64,000 nt of DNA, taken from contig NZ_VNJK01000001.1 of NCBI RefSeq assembly GCF_007786455.1, positions 526,576 to 590,575 on the forward strand, read 5' to 3'. The stretch is from Paenibacillus agilis. GTDB lineage: Bacteria > Bacillota > Bacilli > Paenibacillales > Paenibacillaceae. Below, in pieces: positions 17,537-26,270 of the stretch (its first letter is position 1; the number at the start of each line of letters is the position of its first letter). The position numbers and the translations under genes were made by a program. Below the pieces are notes generated by a model. That model was given only the letters and a program-made list of their open reading frames with translations, was not told where the DNA came from and ran no database searches.

Positions 17537-17659
17537 AAAAAAAGGACCTCGCTCTCCACTTTATAGTGTGATACACCTCTTAGAATGAACATTGGAAAAA
17601 TTATTGATCCGATGAGCATTCTGAGAGGACACATTAGTGGGAGTTGAGGTCCTTTTTTT
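17537..17659. terminator. Large compound inverted repeat between convergent genes
   Basis: The 123-bp unit has perfect 14-bp ends AAAAAAAGGACCTC / GAGGTCCTTTTTTT, continued by CCACT / AGTGG and by an inner pair CCTCTTAGAATG / CATTCTGAGAGG. It would fold into one long branched hairpin ending in T-runs on either strand, so it fits a bidirectional terminator, but it is much larger than usual and resembles a miniature inverted-repeat element. Confidence 0.7.
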
Positions 17660-17731
17660 GAATGTAAGGTTCGACCTGGTGCTTCAAGTTTTAAAAGGTG
17701 ACGTTTTGGAGCGCTGTAATGCATCTTGCAT

Positions 17732-18289
17732 CTAATTAGGGATACGTAGAACGTATCCGCTGTTCGGCAGTGTGAACATTTGCAAGTCGTTCTCTTCACT
17801 GTGCATATCGCTTTCTTGGTGATGTTTGCGATGCATATGGTGATGACCCGATCCGTTCGTTGGCTGGTAGGCATATCGGCGTTTCGCTGACATTTTTTCT
17901 AATTCATTTTTATAAACGGCGTGCTGTTCATTCTCACAGTGATCATAATATTTGTCATACTCATCCTTCGCTAATAACCGTGTATCTTCATTTTGTAGGT
18001 CGTTTAGCATAATTTGTATGACTTGTTTGAATTGATCTTCGTCAGAAGCTTGCTTAATCAGTTGTAAATAATGGTTGTAGCTATCAATCCATTCCGATTT
18101 CATGTTAATATCCATCTCTTTGAAATGCGGATGGTGTTGCAGCAGCATCGTGTGCGCATGTTTAAGATCAGCCATCATATGTTTCGTCGTCAATCGTTTT
18201 GGCGGTGGAAGTGCTTCTTCTCCATATGCCGTCCATGCTACGCCCATCGTTAGCAAAATGGCGATAAAGACGAGTACGGTTCGTTTCAT
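17732..18289 (-). CDS. Secreted protein of unknown function, peptidase S41 N-domain-like
   Basis: Start chosen at ATG 18289, 9 nt after AAAGG; an ATG three codons earlier directly abuts that site. The 185-aa product has a Sec signal peptide (KRTVLVFIAILLTMGVAWTAYG), then a helical region LKHAHTMLLQHHPHFKE...QFKQVIQIMLNDLQNEDTRLL (about 40-110). Its spacing resembles the N-terminal domain of tail-specific (S41) proteases, but no protease domain follows. The C-terminal third is Glu/His/Lys-rich with a GHHHMHRKHH cluster. I cannot assign a function; the His cluster could bind metal. Confidence 0.7.
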   Translation of the reverse strand: MKRTVLVFIAILLTMGVAWTAYGEEALPPPKRLTTKHMMADLKHAHTMLLQHHPHFKEMDINMKSEWIDSYNHYLQLIKQASDEDQFKQVIQIMLNDLQNEDTRLLAKDEYDKYYDHCENEQHAVYKNELEKMSAKRRYAYQPTNGSGHHHMHRKHHQESDMHSEENDLQMFTLPNSGYVLRIPN

Positions 18290-18610
18290 TACGATCATCC
18301 TTTCTTAATAGTTGAACTACAATCCTAGCATCAACATGCAGCTCAGAACGTTTGTCTACTTCATTCCAATTGAATTTACTAATCATATTGCGTGTGTAAT
18401 GGTCTCACTTACATCGTAAATAGTTTGAAAATCCATTAATGTGAATTTAATCACGATATTATCGATAGCCATGAACAATTTGTGATTTCTACGGTCTATG
18501 AATGAGAATCAGTAAGTGCTAATTTCCATTAGGGACGTGCTAAAGCTTACGGAAGTTATAGGTATAAGCACGGTATGAAGGTTATATTCAATGTCTAAAA
18601 ATCAATGTAA
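18290..18610. other. Non-coding stretch between secreted-protein and manA genes
   Basis: AT-rich, about 320 bp, no supported gene. It must hold the promoter of the secreted-protein gene on the minus strand; no clear elements were found. Confidence 0.45.
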
Positions 18611-18645
18611 AGAAAAGAGACCCGCTCAAAAGAAACGGATCTCTC
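18611..18645 (-). terminator. Terminator after manA
   Basis: On the minus strand GAGATCCG pairs with CGGGTCTC (one G-U pair), followed by TTTTCTTT. It lies about 95 bp after the manA stop. Confidence 0.65.
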
Positions 18646-18738
18646 AACTAATAATATGCAGCTATTTGGTCTATATCAAAATGAGTGCACAAACGGGTGT
18701 GATGATTTATTCGACTTTAAATTATTTTCTAATGAACA

Positions 18739-19707
18739 TTAAGGTGCAACTGAACGAAGTACGGTGCAGCTGCCATCAAGTGTATAGCTGCCCAAGTTGG
18801 CTGGTAAAAGGAAGCATTCGCCCGAGCGGAACTCGATAGAACCTTGTTCCCAACTAAGAGTGCCTGTACCGTCACAGATAACGAGAATGACGAAGCTTTC
18901 AGCGGTCGTTGATAACTCCCAAGGCGTGCTGACGATCCCTTTTTCCACGACGAAGTAAGGCGATTGTGCAAGCTGCAGCCACTCATTAGGTTTCGCATCA
19001 TCTGTCTTCATGCGAGTTGCTCCTGCGCCTTCGTAAGCAATGACATTCAAGGAATCTTCGATATGTAGCTCACGAGGCTTGCCATCAAGACCTGGACGAT
19101 TGTAATCATAGAGACGATAAGTTGTATCGGAATTTTGCTGCACTTCAGCTACCACAACGCCAGCACATAGAGCATGTACGGTACCAGCAGGAATGTAGAA
19201 GGAGTCTCCGGCTTGAACGGGAACTTCTTGAAGTGCATCCATAATGTGTCCTTCTTCGATTGCTTGTGCTAGTGCAGTGCGATCCACATTTTCCTTCAGA
19301 CCGTAAATAATCTTGGCACCTGGCTTTGCATCGAGCACATACCACATTTCTGTTTTTCCAAGCTCACCTTTAGGCAGGCCTTCGTATTCATCCGTTGGAT
19401 GAACTTGAATAGACAAGTCATCGTTGCAATCGAGCAGCTTAATAAGCAGCGGGAAGCGTCCATTTTTTTCAGAGAAGCCTTTCGTGCCGAACCATTCGCG
19501 CCCAAATTGTTCACGAACTTCATCCAATCCTTTTCCAGCAAGCTCACCATTTACAATTTGTGTAATGCCATTTGGATGGTCACCGATCATCCAGCCTTCG
19601 CCAATATGACCTTCTGGTAGTTCAAGCCCGAATTGCTCCAAGGCACGTCCGCCCCAGACACGTTCTTTGAACTCGGGTTGGAATTTCAGTGGGTATGGTA
19701 CTGTCAT
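18739..19707 (-). CDS. manA: Mannose-6-phosphate isomerase, class I
   Basis: Zinc enzyme interconverting mannose-6-phosphate and fructose-6-phosphate, 322 aa, the usual length of Bacillales enzymes. Motifs: FKERVWGG near the start, LSIQVHP (about 98-104; zinc ligands Gln and His), GKTEMWYVL (about 116-124; zinc Glu), FYIPAGTVHAL (about 170-180; zinc His) and RLYDYNRPGLDGKPRELH. GGGAGTGAAG precedes ATG 19707. The VOC gene upstream on the same strand ends 22 bp before, so the two may share a transcript. Confidence 0.94.
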   Translation of the reverse strand: MTVPYPLKFQPEFKERVWGGRALEQFGLELPEGHIGEGWMIGDHPNGITQIVNGELAGKGLDEVREQFGREWFGTKGFSEKNGRFPLLIKLLDCNDDLSIQVHPTDEYEGLPKGELGKTEMWYVLDAKPGAKIIYGLKENVDRTALAQAIEEGHIMDALQEVPVQAGDSFYIPAGTVHALCAGVVVAEVQQNSDTTYRLYDYNRPGLDGKPRELHIEDSLNVIAYEGAGATRMKTDDAKPNEWLQLAQSPYFVVEKGIVSTPWELSTTAESFVILVICDGTGTLSWEQGSIEFRSGECFLLPANLGSYTLDGSCTVLRSVAP

Positions 19708-19728
19708 GTCTCTTCACTCCCATGTTAG

Positions 19729-20121
19729 TTAAGGTCTAGTTGATTGGAACAGCTCAAGATGTTCGCCGTCAGGTCCTTTGAAGAAGAAATAGCGGCTACC
19801 GTTTGGCAGTGTAATAATCTCTGGATTGATAAGCTCAATTTGCAGCTCTTGAATACGTTCAAACTCGGATTCGATATCATCTACCGTGAAGGCAAGATGA
19901 TGAACTTTTCCTTCAGCAGGCAAATTGTCATTGTATCCTTGGATTAGTTCAAGCTCTACGCTATCTTGTTCTGGAAAGCCAAGAAAAGCGAGCTCGATAA
20001 TCCCATCCGTATGAATAAACTTATCTTTTAACGTCATGCCGATAACTTCTGTGTAAAAGGTAATGGATTCCTCCATATTTCGCACCATAATGCCAGTGTG
20101 TTCCAGCTTACGTATGCCCAT
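19729..20121 (-). CDS. VOC family (glyoxalase-like) protein
   Basis: Metal-dependent vicinal-oxygen-chelate fold protein, 130 aa, one complete two-module unit. Putative metal ligands: His in KLEHTGIMV (about residue 7), Glu in DSVELEL (about 57), His in KVHHLAFTV (about 73) and Glu in DGEHLELFQ (about 122). It resembles lactoylglutathione lyase-like proteins, but the substrate is not known. AAGGAG sits 9 nt before ATG 20121. manA follows after 22 bp. Confidence 0.88.
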   Translation of the reverse strand: MGIRKLEHTGIMVRNMEESITFYTEVIGMTLKDKFIHTDGIIELAFLGFPEQDSVELELIQGYNDNLPAEGKVHHLAFTVDDIESEFERIQELQIELINPEIITLPNGSRYFFFKGPDGEHLELFQSTRP

Positions 20122-20184
20122 CTTCTTCGTCTCCTTTTCAGTTGTAATCTTGTCTTGTTCTATCTGTACTTGATCTATATGTAG

Positions 20185-20217
20185 CTTCTTGCTGCTTGAT
20201 AAGTAAGCAGCAAGAAG
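20185..20217. repeat. Perfect 13-bp stem-loop
   Basis: CTTCTTGCTGCTT / AAGCAGCAAGAAG with a 7-nt loop, between the ytqB-like stop and the VOC start. No T-run on either side; it may end the ytqB transcript or lie in the VOC 5' UTR. Confidence 0.6.
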
Positions 20218-20403
20218 GGTACACCTGAGTCGGGTGAATCATGCAGTTTCAACTTATCCTTAAAGTACAGGTGTCGGTCAATGTCTAGCAACGGACGGAC
20301 GGTTTCATAGATCTAAGATTTAGGATCAAGGCACGTTAGACATCGCCAGCGTGATGCGAACTTGGTAGTGAGATAGAGCGCTAATTTAGCCAGTGTAGCT
20401 AGC

Positions 20404-20994
20404 CTAGCTTAGCCGCTTCTCGATGGCGATCACATAAGGCGCATGCGGTCGCTGCAGCATGCGGTAGATTAATGCCTGCCCAACAATTTGGGGCAGGCCT
20501 GCGGCCCAAGCCTGGACGGCGTCCGCTTCGCGGTCGCCCCCGTCGTGGCCCGGGTACAGCACGACGCTAAGCACGCCGCCAGGGCGCAGCAGAGCCAATG
20601 CCCCCTCCAGCGCAGCCAGCGTCGTGGACGGCTCCGTCATGACAGCCTTGTCGGCTTCTGCCGTTGGCAGGAAGCCAAGATTGAACATGACGGCAGCCGT
20701 CTGCCCGCGCCACTCCGGGGGCAGCGCGCCGACAAGGTCGGCGTGGCTTGCAAGCCGCAAGTCCACGTGCGCTGCTGCGTCCAGGCCCAGGCCGCTGTGA
20801 AGGCGCTTGCGCGTTAGCTCCAGCGCTTGCGCCTGAATGTCGAACGCGGCTACGTGTCCGCGTTCCCCAACAAGCCGGGCAAGGAACAACGTATCCACGC
20901 CCGTACCCATCGTTGCGTCTACTACGCGATCGCCTAGTTGGACGCGCTCTTTCACCACTTGCTGGGCAAAGCTCAGCACGGAAAGGAATCCCAT
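20404..20994 (-). CDS. mnmM: Class I SAM methyltransferase, YtqB/MnmM type
   Basis: A 196-aa methyltransferase of the rRNA_methylase Pfam family. The SAM site is DRVVDATMGTGVDTLFLA (about 22-39) and FNLGFLP (about 104-110) is the family's catalytic-loop motif; GALALLRPGGVLSVVLYPGHDGG is typical. In Bacillus subtilis YtqB (MnmM) methylates the aminomethyl-thiouridine at the tRNA wobble position and is encoded next to YtqA; the same pair is seen here, with only 1 bp between them. Base composition is clearly richer in G+C than both neighbours, with many Ala, Gly and Leu codons of GCG/GCC/CTG type. Confidence 0.85.
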   Translation of the reverse strand: MGFLSVLSFAQQVVKERVQLGDRVVDATMGTGVDTLFLARLVGERGHVAAFDIQAQALELTRKRLHSGLGLDAAAHVDLRLASHADLVGALPPEWRGQTAAVMFNLGFLPTAEADKAVMTEPSTTLAALEGALALLRPGGVLSVVLYPGHDGGDREADAVQAWAAGLPQIVGQALIYRMLQRPHAPYVIAIEKRLS

Positions 20995-20995
20995 C

Positions 20996-21976
20996 TTACT
21001 TCCCCCTCCAATACTTGCCCTGCCATGTATGGCGGAGTCTTAGCTCTCTGTCGATGCCGTTCAACACTTCCCACTTCTTCTGGCTCCACGTTGGGCCAAT
21101 TAGAAGATCGCGCGGCGCATCGCCTGTCACGCGATGAACGATCATATCCGGTGGCAATTGCTCCAAAGAGTCTACGATTAGCTTAATGTACTCATCCTGC
21201 TCCAAGAAGCGCAGCAAGCCTGCCTCGTATTGCTTGACCATCGGCGTCTTGCGCATCAGGTGAAGCAGATGCAGCTTGATGCCTTGCACATCCATGAGAG
21301 ACACTTGGCGCAGCGTCTCCATCATCATTTCATGTGTCTCTTGCGGCAAGCCGTAAATAATATGGGTACACACACGAATGCCGTGCTTCCGCAATTTCTC
21401 AACGGCTTCTATATAACAGGCAGTATCATGTGCACGGTTAATTAAATTGGATGTGGATTCATGCACGGTTTGTAAACCCATCTCAACCCACAAGTAAGTC
21501 CGCTTATTGAGATCAGCCAAATATTCGACGACATCATCAGGCAGGCAGTCCGGTCGTGTTGCAATCGATAACCCTACGACTCCTGGCTGTTCTAAGATAA
21601 CCTCGAAATACTCTCGCAGTGTTTCTACTGGTGCATAGGTGTTCGTATAAGCTTGGAAGTAGCCAATATATTTGGCATTTGGCCATTTCATATGTTGGCG
21701 ATCACGAATCGTATTGAACTGAGAGACGAGATCGTCACGACGGCGTCCAGCGAAGTCGCCGGAACCACGCGCGCTGCAAAACGTGCAGCCACCGATTGCA
21801 ATCTTTCCGTCCCGGTTCGGACAAGTAAAGCCAGCATCGAGCATAACTTTGAATACTTTTTCCCCGAACTGTTCACGCATCTCATAATTCCATGTATGAA
21901 ACCGTTTGTCAGCCCATAACAGAGGCTGTTCTTCACAGCACTCGACTTCAGTAATAAGTTGTTCTGTATGTGTCAT
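20996..21976 (-). CDS. mnmL: TIGR01212-type radical SAM protein, YtqA/MnmL
   Basis: A 326-aa radical SAM protein. The cluster cysteines are in FTCPNRDGKIAIGGCTFC (about 50-67), with the family's long gap before CxxC, followed by SARGSGDF. Later GLSIATRPDCLPDDVVEYL and LWVEMGLQTVHE mark the TIM barrel. In Bacillus subtilis the orthologue YtqA (MnmL) works with YtqB in tRNA wobble-uridine modification. No ideal ribosome-binding site is seen; GGAAAGGG lies 14 nt before ATG 21976. First gene of a two-gene operon. Confidence 0.85.
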   Translation of the reverse strand: MTHTEQLITEVECCEEQPLLWADKRFHTWNYEMREQFGEKVFKVMLDAGFTCPNRDGKIAIGGCTFCSARGSGDFAGRRRDDLVSQFNTIRDRQHMKWPNAKYIGYFQAYTNTYAPVETLREYFEVILEQPGVVGLSIATRPDCLPDDVVEYLADLNKRTYLWVEMGLQTVHESTSNLINRAHDTACYIEAVEKLRKHGIRVCTHIIYGLPQETHEMMMETLRQVSLMDVQGIKLHLLHLMRKTPMVKQYEAGLLRFLEQDEYIKLIVDSLEQLPPDMIVHRVTGDAPRDLLIGPTWSQKKWEVLNGIDRELRLRHTWQGKYWRGK

Positions 21977-22208
21977 AGGTATATGTTAAACCCTTTCCAA
22001 TCGTCCATAAGCATCATAAAGATGCACAACTTATTGTAACAGAAATAGGGCACAAATGCGAAGTTCAGCTTCAATAAAACTTACACAAAATGTTACATTT
22101 TCAAGGAGGAAGAAAGCGCTTACTAGTAGAATAGTATAGAATAAGTCGGACTGATCCAGACGATGCTTACAAATGTAAAGACATCGATATTAGGTGAGGT
22201 GAACAACG

Positions 22209-22385
22209 ATGGGCGATCTATTTACGATTCCGCAAGGGGAAAAGAAGATTGCAGTAGAGTTGACGATTAAGGAAGCGATGGCATTAATGGGGCAGCAATT
22301 CCCATATGGGTCTGAAGTAAAGGCTGCGGCTCAGCAAAAGGTACGTCAAGCTGTAGAGCGTCAATACGAAATTGTCAGCAATTAA
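22209..22385 (+). CDS. Small protein of unknown function, 58 aa
   Basis: An ORF starting at ATG 22209 with GGTGAGGTG ribosome-binding site 6 nt upstream and ending TAA at 22385. The protein begins MGDLFTIPQGEKKIAVEL and continues as an amphipathic helical segment (TIKEAMALMGQQFPYG) to AVERQYEIVSN. Evidence for reality: good initiation site, no rare-residue bias, and a terminator just after the stop (22411). No domain is recognised. Confidence 0.72.
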   Translation: MGDLFTIPQGEKKIAVELTIKEAMALMGQQFPYGSEVKAAAQQKVRQAVERQYEIVSN

Positions 22386-22410
22386 TGCACGATTACGATG
22401 ATAGTTATGG

Positions 22411-22443
22411 AAAAGGGGTGCCTTTCGCGGCATTCCTTTTTTT
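22411..22443 (+). terminator. Terminator after the 58-aa gene
   Basis: AAAAGGGGTGCC / GGCATTCCTTTT stem (G-U pairs included), 6-nt loop, seven-T run. Confidence 0.8.
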
Positions 22444-22682
22444 CGTGCTTTACAGAAGGATGGTCTTTTTGGCACAATTAACAATCGGAACAGTTGTCTT
22501 GTTTTTAGGACATTGTCCTGTAAAATATCGAGATTACTGTACATTGCCAGTTCAGTTAGTTACTCGGACCATTGCACAAGCACATGCGTATGTTGCTCGT
22601 TTCGTACAGTACGCTGCTGTTGCGGTTGTTCCGTATTACTTTTGATTAAAAAATGACCAACATGATATGGAGGCCTATATTT

Positions 22683-23438
22683 ATGCGTTTGCGTGGTAAA
22701 AAAGGTGCTCTCTCACAACTGGAGCAAATGACTTCACTTGTTGTTTTGGAGCCAGAAGCCCACAAAGGGAAATGGAGCAGCTTATTCGGAAATGACAACC
22801 CGATCTGGGTAGAGTTCGGCATGGGGAAAGGACAGTTCATTACACAAATGAGCTTGAAATATCCGCATATTAACTTTATCGGTATCGATATGTACGACGA
22901 ATTGCTCTCGCGTGCAAGCGAAAAAGCGATGAAGGCAGTGGAAGGACTTGAGACGGATCTTCCTCATCCAGCCAACTTAAAGCTCGTTCGCACGAATGTT
23001 GAAACGATCGAAAATGTATTTGCTGAAAATGAGCTGGAGCGCGTGTACTTGAACTTCAGTGACCCTTGGCCGAAGAAGCGCCATGCTCGCCGCCGGTTGA
23101 CACATTTCCGCTTCGTCGAGAAATATATTCATATTATGAACGAGCTGGGAGAGATTCACTTTAAGACGGATTCTGAGACATTATTTGAATCTTCCCTGAA
23201 CAGCTTCGCAGATATGGAGCTTATTATGCGTCGCATTTCATTGAATCTACATCGTGGCGGAATGAATGAAGAGCATGTGATGACAGAATACGAGCAAAAG
23301 TTCATGGGTAAAGGGATGAACATCCATCGTGTCGAAGTTGTTGTAGGTGAAGAGGCGATTCGCAAGTATAGAGAAGAGAAACAGCAGGAGAAGCGTCGTG
23401 CTGCTGTTGAAGAAAAGGACGAGCAGGAAGAGAACTAA
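22683..23438 (+). CDS. trmB: tRNA (guanine-N7-)-methyltransferase
   Basis: Methylates G46 of tRNA using SAM, 251 aa. Start at ATG 22683 behind TATGGAGG gives the normal N-terminus MRLRGKKGA; an ATG 10 codons earlier lies before that site. Motifs: WVEFGMGKGQFI (about 40-51; SAM site), NFIGIDMYDELL, and the family hallmark NFSDPWPKKRHARRRL (about 126-141). The C-terminal tail is rich in Glu, Lys and Arg. A bidirectional terminator follows. Confidence 0.95.
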   Translation: MRLRGKKGALSQLEQMTSLVVLEPEAHKGKWSSLFGNDNPIWVEFGMGKGQFITQMSLKYPHINFIGIDMYDELLSRASEKAMKAVEGLETDLPHPANLKLVRTNVETIENVFAENELERVYLNFSDPWPKKRHARRRLTHFRFVEKYIHIMNELGEIHFKTDSETLFESSLNSFADMELIMRRISLNLHRGGMNEEHVMTEYEQKFMGKGMNIHRVEVVVGEEAIRKYREEKQQEKRRAAVEEKDEQEEN

Positions 23439-23485
23439 GCTTGCTAGTTTTTAACTCAACATTATATTTTACATTTTAATAATAA

Positions 23486-23533
23486 AGACCCTTCAGATCC
23501 GGTGACTTCATTCGTTCGGATTCGAAGGGTCTG
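23486..23533. terminator. Bidirectional terminator, trmB / glycosyltransferase
   Basis: AGACCCTTC pairs with GAAGGGTCT and the inner GATCCG with CGGAT; an A-rich flank on the left and broken T-run on the right serve the two convergent genes. Confidence 0.8.
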
Positions 23534-23662
23534 TTTGTTTTGTAATGTAAAATTCGATAACATTCATAGTTTGCAAAATATGACTTTATTATTTATGAAA
23601 TCTACCACGATGCGTTCTTTATTTCGCAATTGCTGAATGTTGTCGATAACGGCCTGACCTTT

Positions 23663-24877
23663 TTACAAACGGCTGAGTATTTGCTCCTCACCTAACAAGT
23701 CATGCAGCAATGACTCCGCACATGCTTGTGGATGATAACGTGAAGCATTTTGTACATAGGCCATCCTTCTTGCTGACACTTCTTCGTACTCATAAGCTAA
23801 CTTGCTCATCCATTTGGCCACCGCTTGAGGGCAATCAATGGGCTCGCCATATCCTTTAGCCGTGAAATACTGACAGTTCTCTTCCTCTTGTCCGGGAAGT
23901 GGGCTGTAGAACAGCATAGGAATGCCTTTGGCGAGTGCTTCTGTACATGTCATGCCGCCTGGCTTTGTTACGAGCAGATCAGATACATCCATCAGCTTAT
24001 CCACTTCATTCGTGTAACCGATCATATGCACATTCTCATGCTGAAAGCGTGGGTTTTTAAGCAGCTTCTCACGCAGTTTGCTGTTGTTACCAACACAAAA
24101 AACGAATTGAATATGATTCGTCCAACGTGTCAGCAACTCGTTCGTATCATTGGGGTCCATAAGTCCCCAGCCACCACCCATAACCATGACAGTCGGCATT
24201 TCCTTAAGTCCGAACTGCTTACGGATGTCCGCTTTCTTGTTGCGGTCATGCTGTTCACAGAACTTTGGATGAACCGGTATTCCGGTAATTTCAATACGCC
24301 CAGGATGGACACCATGCTCTACTAGTTTCATTTTCACTTCATCTGTAGATACCAAATAGCGATCGACCATAGGCGATACCCATGCAGCATGTGCATCATA
24401 ATCGGTAATTAATGTATATAAGGGCACGTTCAGACCTTGACGGCGAAGTCGAGAGACGACGGCGTTCGGGATTGGGTGCGTGCATACGATCATATCTGGC
24501 TTTAATTGTCGAAATACCGACATGGCATGCGTGTAGAAAAGACGATGCAAGGCAAGTGTCGTAAGACGATTTAAAGAACGACGATATTGTTTCTTGTACA
24601 TGTAGCCGACAAGCTTTGGCTGTGTCGTTACGGTATGGCGATAAGCTTCGATGATGAGCGGTGCCATTATTGGGTTCAAGAACTTTCCAAGCTCCATTAC
24701 ACGTGTTTGGACATGAGGTGAAGTTCTACGCAAGCTTACAGATAATGCATGTGCAGCTTGTGTATGGCCTGCTCCGAAGCGTTCGGATAAAAGCAAGATG
24801 CGTTTCTTTTCACCCGTTATGCTGCCGAACCATTGTGCTTCAGTATCGTTGAACATGGACAAGGCTTGTTGTTCCAT
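23663..24877 (-). CDS. UgtP/MGDG-synthase-like glycosyltransferase
   Basis: GT28-family enzyme likely adding sugars to diacylglycerol for glycolipids. I take ATG 24877 as start (404 aa) because GAGGAAAGGTGA precedes it; an upstream ATG at 24973 next to the preceding gene's stop would add 32 unconserved-looking residues. Motifs: LLSERFGAGHTQAA (about 28-41), the MGDG-synthase N-domain; CTHPIPNAVV; MVMGGGWGLMDPND (about 229-242); and the donor-site TKPGGMTCTEALAKGIPML (about 305-323). It lies downstream of a PAP2 phosphatase on the same strand, suggesting joint work in lipid or lipoteichoic-acid metabolism (inference). Confidence 0.85.
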   Translation of the reverse strand: MEQQALSMFNDTEAQWFGSITGEKKRILLLSERFGAGHTQAAHALSVSLRRTSPHVQTRVMELGKFLNPIMAPLIIEAYRHTVTTQPKLVGYMYKKQYRRSLNRLTTLALHRLFYTHAMSVFRQLKPDMIVCTHPIPNAVVSRLRRQGLNVPLYTLITDYDAHAAWVSPMVDRYLVSTDEVKMKLVEHGVHPGRIEITGIPVHPKFCEQHDRNKKADIRKQFGLKEMPTVMVMGGGWGLMDPNDTNELLTRWTNHIQFVFCVGNNSKLREKLLKNPRFQHENVHMIGYTNEVDKLMDVSDLLVTKPGGMTCTEALAKGIPMLFYSPLPGQEEENCQYFTAKGYGEPIDCPQAVAKWMSKLAYEYEEVSARRMAYVQNASRYHPQACAESLLHDLLGEEQILSRL

Positions 24878-24974
24878 ACCTGTCACCTTTCCTCGATTGA
24901 ATTTTATACCACTTTGAATCCACTTTGAATCTGACGAATCGTAATTACGTTGTCCCTTCATTTCTCTTACCACA

Positions 24975-25529
24975 TTAAACGAATGAGTAATCCATTAAGT
25001 TGCTAGGCCATAGCGACACAATTAATGCTGCAGTTCCTGCACCAAGTATGGCACCTGCCAAGCAGTCTGAAGGATAATGCAATCCAAGATACATTCGAGA
25101 TAATGCTACGATGCCGGCTGCAGGGATGAGAATCCAGCCTAGCTGAGGCACCAATGCGATAAAGGGTACGATGATCGAAAATGCCGCTGTTGAATGTCCA
25201 GAAGGAAATGAATGATCGACGAGCGGCTTCCTAAATGTACGTATGTCAGGCATAGCTACATGCGGGCGGAGCCGCGGGTATACCTTTTTTATAAGTACTA
25301 CAGGTATATGGCTAATGCCTAGTGCAAGTAAAGCTTGCCAGCCTGCCATACTCCAAGGTGCAGGGCTGAACAATGCAATAAGCGATGAGCATGCTATTGT
25401 AAATGTTGCTCCACCTAAGTGGGTAAATGAATATAGGACAAAGCTCGTGATGCGGTGGTGCATCCGATGATTAATCCAGAAAAACAGCTGTCGTTCGCAT
25501 TGCAATAACCATGAGAGCAGACGGGTCAT
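24975..25529 (-). CDS. PAP2-superfamily lipid phosphatase
   Basis: Membrane phosphatase, 184 aa, acting on phosphatidic acid, polyprenyl pyrophosphate or phosphatidylglycerol phosphate-type substrates. Start ATG 25529 follows GGAGGGG; an ATG 17 codons upstream lacks a site. All three active-site motifs are present: KKVYPRLRP (about 80-88; KxxxxxxRP), SFPSGHSTAAF (about 106-116; PSGH) and SRMYLGLHYPSD (about 142-153). Five to six membrane helices. It precedes the glycosyltransferase on the same strand. Confidence 0.9.
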   Translation of the reverse strand: MTRLLSWLLQCERQLFFWINHRMHHRITSFVLYSFTHLGGATFTIACSSLIALFSPAPWSMAGWQALLALGISHIPVVLIKKVYPRLRPHVAMPDIRTFRKPLVDHSFPSGHSTAAFSIIVPFIALVPQLGWILIPAAGIVALSRMYLGLHYPSDCLAGAILGAGTAALIVSLWPSNLMDYSFV

Positions 25530-26070
25530 AATATCCCCTCCGTAGTAGCAATTTATGGTTTGACTGAAGTTTGAACACATCGTATCAAGGTAACATTAAC
25601 AGAAGATAATCATTTTGTGAATTTTTCATGATGATCATGTAAAATTAGTGTGCACCTCGTTGCTTGTCATTTAGATTCAAGTAACCATCGTTTGGGTATA
25701 CTGAAGTAGAATTTGGTTGGTTGATTTGCTACAATGGGTGACACATGAATAGTTGAGCTTTCATGTTTGATTCATTTGAATGGGCATGGTTTAACTAATA
25801 ATAAAAAGTTTTTGTTGATGCAACTTTTTATCGTTCAAACCCGTCATAACAAATGAGTCGATCATTTCGTTATGCTTCATTCATTCTGTCGTTTGCTTGT
25901 CCATGCATCTTTGTAGTCCTAAAATAGGATGTTGCATCAAGAGAAAGAGGGACTTTAGCTGTAAAAACGTTGGATTTGGTTGAAAATGAGTATAAAGTAG
26001 CATGAATAGACGTCAGCTACATATAAATTGCACGCCAACCGCTTATAGCGCAGTCAGAAGCAAATGAAAG
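25530..26070. other. Non-coding stretch upstream of the PAP2 and GT2 genes
   Basis: About 540 bp, AT-rich, between divergent genes. It contains a perfect 10-bp AT-rich hairpin ATAAAAAGTT / AACTTTTTAT at 25801-25830, and the related words GTTGATGCAAC (about 25813) and GTTGCATCAA (about 25931) in opposite orientation. No supported ORF or RNA gene. Confidence 0.5.
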
Positions 26071-26083
26071 CCAATAAAAGGTT

Positions 26084-26112
26084 TTGACAAAAGAGTGCAA
26101 ACGTTAGACAAT
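26084..26112 (+). promoter_or_regulatory. Candidate sigma-A promoter for GT2 gene
   Basis: TTGACA at 26084-26089, 17-nt spacer, GACAAT at 26107-26112. It would give a 5' UTR of about 150 nt. Confidence 0.55.
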
Positions 26113-26270
26113 CATGATCGACCGTTTTATTACGCTTGGATGACGTTCGTTTGACATTCGAAGAGAGAAATTTGGAATGCAGATCGTTATGATGAACAAA
26201 CGTATGTAAGCCTGTAGAGAGAGATAAAGGATATGTATTAGGGGTATTTGATTAAAGGGGGACACCTAGC

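Noticed and set aside
18591..18839. Plus-strand ORF of 82 codons between secreted-protein gene and manA
   Set aside because: Overlaps the manA terminator and its 3' coding region, with poor initiation signals.
20488..21137. Several long plus-strand ORFs opposite ytqB/ytqA
   Set aside because: Their openness comes from the high G+C content of the minus-strand gene; no ribosome-binding sites or recognisable domains.
22385..22645. ORF of 86 codons starting at the stop of the 58-aa gene (TAATG overlap)
   Set aside because: It reads through the strong terminator at 22411-22443, has no ribosome-binding site of its own and an odd composition; more likely non-coding.
24878..24973. N-terminal extension of the UgtP-like protein from ATG 24973
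   Set aside because: The proper ribosome-binding site lies inside this stretch, and the residues look like untranslated sequence.
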